Positions 7,814 to 10,102 of a stretch of 10,102 nucleotides of DNA are shown one piece after another. This DNA comes from Bryobacterales bacterium (lineage in GTDB: Bacteria; Acidobacteriota; Terriglobia; Bryobacterales; Bryobacteraceae). The position numbers and the translations under genes are program-made. The stretch lies in contig SHUN01000065.1 in assembly GCA_009697495.1 (NCBI GenBank), forward strand, positions 1-10,102, read 5' to 3'. Below the pieces are notes generated by a model. That model did not search any database, was not told where the DNA came from, and saw only the letters and a list, made by a program, of their open reading frames with translations. Each line of letters starts with the position of its first letter. The stretch's first letter is position 1.

Positions 7814-8761
7814 ATGGATAACTGGATCGACAGTCTGGCCCGCCACGGAGCCGGGCTCCTTTTCGCCGTCTGCCTTCTCGAAGCTCTTGGGCTCCCCGTT
7901 CCGGCGGCCATTGCCCTGCTCACCGCCGGAGCCTTGGCCGCCCTCGGCAAACTCGCGATTGGAACCGCCATCGTTGCCGCCGTCGCCGCGTTTCTCTTGG
8001 GCGATATCGCCTATTTCCTCCTGGGCCGCAAGACCGGCTGGTGGCTCCTCGGCATCCTCTGCCGCATCTCCGCCAACCCTGACTCCTGCATCCTCACCTC
8101 CGCCGAAGTCTTCTACCGCCGCGGCCGCCTCGTCCTTCTCTTTGCCAAATTCATCCCCGGCCTCAACACCATGGCCCCTCCTCTCGCCGGTTCCATGCGC
8201 ATGCCGCTCGCTCAGTTCCTGGCGCTCGATTTCGCCGGGGCCCTTTTGTACGTTTGCACCTACATCGGCATCGGCTTCGCCTTCCGCGATCTGCTCGGGG
8301 CTCTTCTCGACACCATGGGCCGTGCCGGCCGTGTCATGGAACTTGGCCTCTTCGCCGCCTTTCTAGCCTATGTTGCCTATCGTCTCTGGCTCGTCTGGAA
8401 ATCGCGCGTCTATCGAACCGTGCCTCGCGTCGACATCGCCGAGGTCGACGGGCCCGTCTTCGACGTTCGCAGCCACGGTTATTACGACGCCAACGCCCAG
8501 CGCATCCAGGGCAGTGTCCGCTTGGAACCCAACCGCCTCCCGGAGACCATCGCTCTGCTCCCGGAGTCTGAAAAAATATACCTCTACTGCACTTGACTGA
8601 GCGAAGTCACCAGCGCCCGTGTGGCGCACCTCCTCCGCTTACAAGGATTCGACGCCCGCATCATCCGCGGCGGCCTGGCCGCTTGGAAGAAAGCCGGCTT
8701 GCCGCTCGAAGACGTCCCCGCCGATGAAATGGTGCAACTCCCCAGCTTTGCCCGGCGTTAG
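7814..8761 (+). CDS. DedA membrane protein fused to a rhodanese domain, with in-frame UGA (candidate selenoprotein)
   Basis: The N-terminal 200 residues are a DedA/SNARE-associated integral membrane domain: LLEALGLPVP at 21-30, GDIAYFLLGRKTG at 63-75, FAKFIPGLN at 110-118, and hydrophobic helices to about 195. Residues 200-315 are a rhodanese domain: VFDVRS at 215-220, RIQGSVR at 230-236, IYLYC ending at the presumed catalytic Cys259, and RGGLAAWKKAGLP at 285-297. Codon 261 (8594-8596) is TGA, giving Cys-Thr-stop/Sec-Leu-Ser-Glu-Val-Thr-Ser-Ala-Arg-Val. The frame then runs intact to TAG at 8759-8761. Relatives, as I recall them, have Cys-x-Cys here, so UGA replaces a cysteine. A SECIS-like hairpin follows. 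DedA proteins flip lipids or transport across the inner membrane; rhodaneses transfer sulfur or act in redox. Without readthrough the product would be 260 residues with half a rhodanese domain. The convergent next gene overlaps the TAG by 4 bp. A nonsense mutation remains possible. Confidence 0.72.
8594..8596 (+). other. In-frame UGA at codon 261, candidate selenocysteine codon
   Basis: It is the only stop in a frame that is otherwise open from 7814 to 8759. It occupies the second position of a Cys-x-Cys-type motif in the rhodanese active loop (Cys259-Thr260-UGA). Rhodanese conservation is strong on both sides, so simple termination here would cut a domain in half. Confidence 0.55.
8613..8627 (+). 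promoter_or_regulatory. SECIS-like hairpin downstream of the in-frame UGA
   Basis: GCGCC (8613-8617), loop CGUGU (8618-8622) and GGCGC (8623-8627) form a perfect 5-bp GC stem. The loop begins 21 nt after the UGA and has a G in its first two positions. This agrees with the general bacterial SECIS description: a stem-loop inside the coding region shortly after the UGA, with a conserved early loop G. An outer GAGCG/CGCUU pairing (8599-8603 with 8636-8640) could extend it across a large internal loop. Base composition is GC-rich, so chance stems are common. Confidence 0.45.
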
Positions 8762-9939
8762 CGCCGCATCAACTCTGTCGCCAGATTCCCCTTATCTTCA
8801 ACCTCCATTCTCGCCAGTCCCAGCCATCGGCGCAGCGTGTCCAACTCCGCCAGTAACGGCCCGGCCACGAAGTCCGGATCTTCTCCGGCCTCATGATAAG
8901 CCGCCAGCACGCGCAAAGTCCCCGCGCCCCTGTCCGCCTTCAAATCCACCCTTCCCGTCAGACGCTCTCCCTGTAAAAACGGCAAAACGTAGTAGCCAAA
9001 TTTTCGCTTCGCCGCCGGCGTGTAGATCTCAATCGTGTAGTCAAACCCAAACAGCCTCTTCGTCCGCGGACGAAACCAGACCAGCGGATCAAACGGCGAA
9101 AGCAAACTGCAGGCCCTCACGGAGCGAGGCCGCGCCGCCAACGGGTGCAAATAACCCGCCTCTCTCCAGCCCTCCACCGAAACAAGTTCCAGTTGCCTCT
9201 GACGGACTAACTCCTCCAGGCCCGCCCGAGCCTCCGATAGGGAGAGCCGATAATAATCAGCCAGATCATGCGCCGTCCCCACGCCATGCGCTCCAGCGGC
9301 TTTTAGCAACAACGCCCGCACCGCCTCCGCCCGTGAAGGCGCAAGCCCATGGTGCGCCACGGGAATCCGCCGCTCCGCCAAATCGTAGGAGCGGACAAAG
9401 TTCGGCAACCGGTTCGCCGACGCCAGCCGCCCCTGCCCGAAAAAAGCTTCCAAAACCGCGCGTTGAAACGTCCCAATCCAAGTTCCGCGGAACGCGGCGA
9501 CGGCCTCCGGAGGCTCCGGCAAGGCAGAGGCTGCCAATGGCCCCCGTTCCGTAATCGCCGAGATCACCGCTTCCGCATACGCCCGATGCTCTTTCAACAC
9601 CGTTTCAAATCCGCGAGGCCGCAATGAGTGCTCGGCCATTCGATGCTTCAACAACGGCCACGTCTCCACCGGAATGACGGCGGCCTCGTGCGCCCACTGT
9701 TCCGTAAAACCGCCATGCGCATAAAGCAGCGAGTGCAGCGCCGGGCGCGAATAGGGCCCCAGCCGCGAGAAGGGAATCAGGTAATGCGCCGGCATCAGGA
9801 CGTTGACGAAGTCCAACTGCAACGGCGCAATCCGCCGCACCGTCGCATCCAAATGCGCCGCCGTCACCCGCGCCGGCCGCGGCTTTCCAAACCCCTGCGC
9901 CGCAAGGGCAATTCGTCTGGCTTCGAGCGTGGATAGCAT
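8758..9939 (-). CDS. HTH_42 winged-helix DNA glycosylase of the AlkX/YcaQ type
   Basis: The 393-residue product is full length for the winged helix DNA-binding (HTH_42) family, which includes AlkZ and E. coli YcaQ/AlkX. These glycosylases remove alkylated bases and unhook interstrand crosslinks. The N-terminus LSTLEARRIALAAQGF is the typical opening. PLQLDFVNVLMPAHYLIPFSRL at about 39-60 holds Gln41-Leu42-Asp43, matching the Gln-hydrophobic-Asp catalytic motif described for the AlkX branch rather than the Gln-x-Gln of AlkZ. Further typical pieces are LLSPFDPLVWFRPRTKRLFGFDY and KRKFGYYVLPFLQGERLTGR in the C-terminal half. The protein is cytosolic. ATG at 9939 is chosen because the family's conserved N-terminus begins here; the open frame upstream to 10071 lies over a divergent antitoxin gene. 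No Shine-Dalgarno is seen, so translation may be leaderless. Its stop overlaps the DedA-rhodanese stop by 4 bp. Confidence 0.87.
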   Translation of the reverse strand: MLSTLEARRIALAAQGFGKPRPARVTAAHLDATVRRIAPLQLDFVNVLMPAHYLIPFSRLGPYSRPALHSLLYAHGGFTEQWAHEAAVIPVETWPLLKHRMAEHSLRPRGFETVLKEHRAYAEAVISAITERGPLAASALPEPPEAVAAFRGTWIGTFQRAVLEAFFGQGRLASANRLPNFVRSYDLAERRIPVAHHGLAPSRAEAVRALLLKAAGAHGVGTAHDLADYYRLSLSEARAGLEELVRQRQLELVSVEGWREAGYLHPLAARPRSVRACSLLSPFDPLVWFRPRTKRLFGFDYTIEIYTPAAKRKFGYYVLPFLQGERLTGRVDLKADRGAGTLRVLAAYHEAGEDPDFVAGPLLAELDTLRRWLGLARMEVEDKGNLATELMRR

Positions 9940-9944
9940 TGGAC

Positions 9945-9950
9945 TACAAT
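9945..9950 (+). promoter_or_regulatory. Possible -10 box of the antitoxin gene
   Basis: TACAAT lies in the 18-bp gap between the divergent glycosylase and antitoxin genes. Transcription would start at or next to the antitoxin ATG at 9958, implying a leaderless message. No convincing -35 box is present at 16-18 bp. Confidence 0.3.
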
Positions 9951-9957
9951 CTATAGT

Positions 9958-10102
9958 ATGAGTACGATTCAGATCGTGCTGGAAGACGAACTTCTCGCCG
10001 AAGCCGACGCCCAGGCCGCCCGCGACGGCCGAGACCGGTCGGAGCTGATTCGGAACGCAATCCGCGATCACTTGCGCCGCCTTCGGACGCGGGCGCTCGA
10101 AG
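9958..10102 (+). CDS. Ribbon-helix-helix (CopG family) antitoxin-like protein (partial, runs off the right edge)
   Basis: The first 48 codons read STIQIVLEDELLAEADAQAA near the start and DGRDRSELIRNAIRDHLRRL further on. This is one beta strand (TIQIVL) followed by two amphipathic helices with the RSELIR...AIRDHL pattern of the ribbon-helix-helix fold. Such proteins bind DNA as dimers and usually neutralise a MazF/PemK-, ParE- or VapC-type toxin encoded directly downstream, which would lie beyond this window. No Shine-Dalgarno is visible in the 18-bp gap to the divergent glycosylase. A stand-alone CopG regulator is the alternative. Confidence 0.8.
   Translation, partial: MSTIQIVLEDELLAEADAQAARDGRDRSELIRNAIRDHLRRLRTRALE

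Noticed and set aside
7814..8596. DedA gene ending normally at the UGA
   Set aside because: That would end the protein in the middle of the rhodanese active loop while the rest of the domain stays intact in the same frame up to 8759.
8594..8609. TGACT-GAGCGA-AGTCA hairpin that includes the UGA itself
   Set aside because: It is a perfect 5-bp stem, but it buries the UGA in the stem and its loop starts only 2 nt after it, too close for a SECIS. The hairpin at 8613-8627 fits better.
9940..10071. Upstream extension of the glycosylase frame
   Set aside because: It overlaps the antitoxin gene, and the family's conserved N-terminus begins at 9939.

Overview
The window reads as a stretch of a high-GC soil-type bacterial chromosome, most likely Acidobacteriota of the Bryobacterales/Solibacter kind. 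That placement is inference from gene content: a TonB-dependent receptor with an N-terminal carboxypeptidase-regulatory-like domain, a secreted sulfatase next to a sugar-phosphate isomerase/epimerase-like protein, an M81 (MlrC-type) metallopeptidase, and a CopG-type antitoxin. No rRNA, tRNA, CRISPR array, insertion sequence or phage gene was seen.

Layout. On the minus strand, 1-2304 is the N-terminal 768 codons of an uninterrupted outer-membrane receptor running off the left edge. Diverging from it, 2359-3780 encodes an M81 metallopeptidase. Its stop overlaps the GTG start of a short secreted-protein gene (3777-4115) that is broken by three apparent frameshifts. Facing these are three minus-strand genes: a sulfatase (6024-7514), a xylose-isomerase-like TIM-barrel protein (5147-6010, 13 bp behind it) and an NYN-domain putative RNase (4151-4990). 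The NYN gene has its own recognisable promoter and a leader of about 110 nt that can fold. Diverging from the sulfatase, an 80-residue zinc-ribbon-like protein (7567-7809) is followed after 4 bp by a DedA-rhodanese fusion. This fusion overlaps tail-to-tail with an AlkX/YcaQ-like DNA glycosylase (8758-9939, minus), which diverges from a ribbon-helix-helix antitoxin cut by the right edge.

The most interesting signal is in the DedA-rhodanese gene. Its frame carries a single UGA at 8594-8596, two residues after the presumed catalytic cysteine of the rhodanese loop. The same frame then continues through a well conserved rhodanese C-terminal half to a TAG at 8759-8761. Family relatives, as I recall them, have Cys-x-Cys here, so the UGA sits where a cysteine codon is expected. 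A GC-rich hairpin with a G in the first two loop positions starts 16 nt after the UGA, with its loop 21 nt after it. This fits the general bacterial SECIS pattern, so the gene is a candidate selenoprotein. A recent nonsense mutation or a base-call error is the alternative.

Functionally, receptor, sulfatase, isomerase-like protein and M81 enzyme fit a scavenging lifestyle on sulfated or amide-linked organic matter. The right third holds a membrane/sulfur-transfer protein and DNA-repair and toxin-antitoxin functions with no evident link between them.
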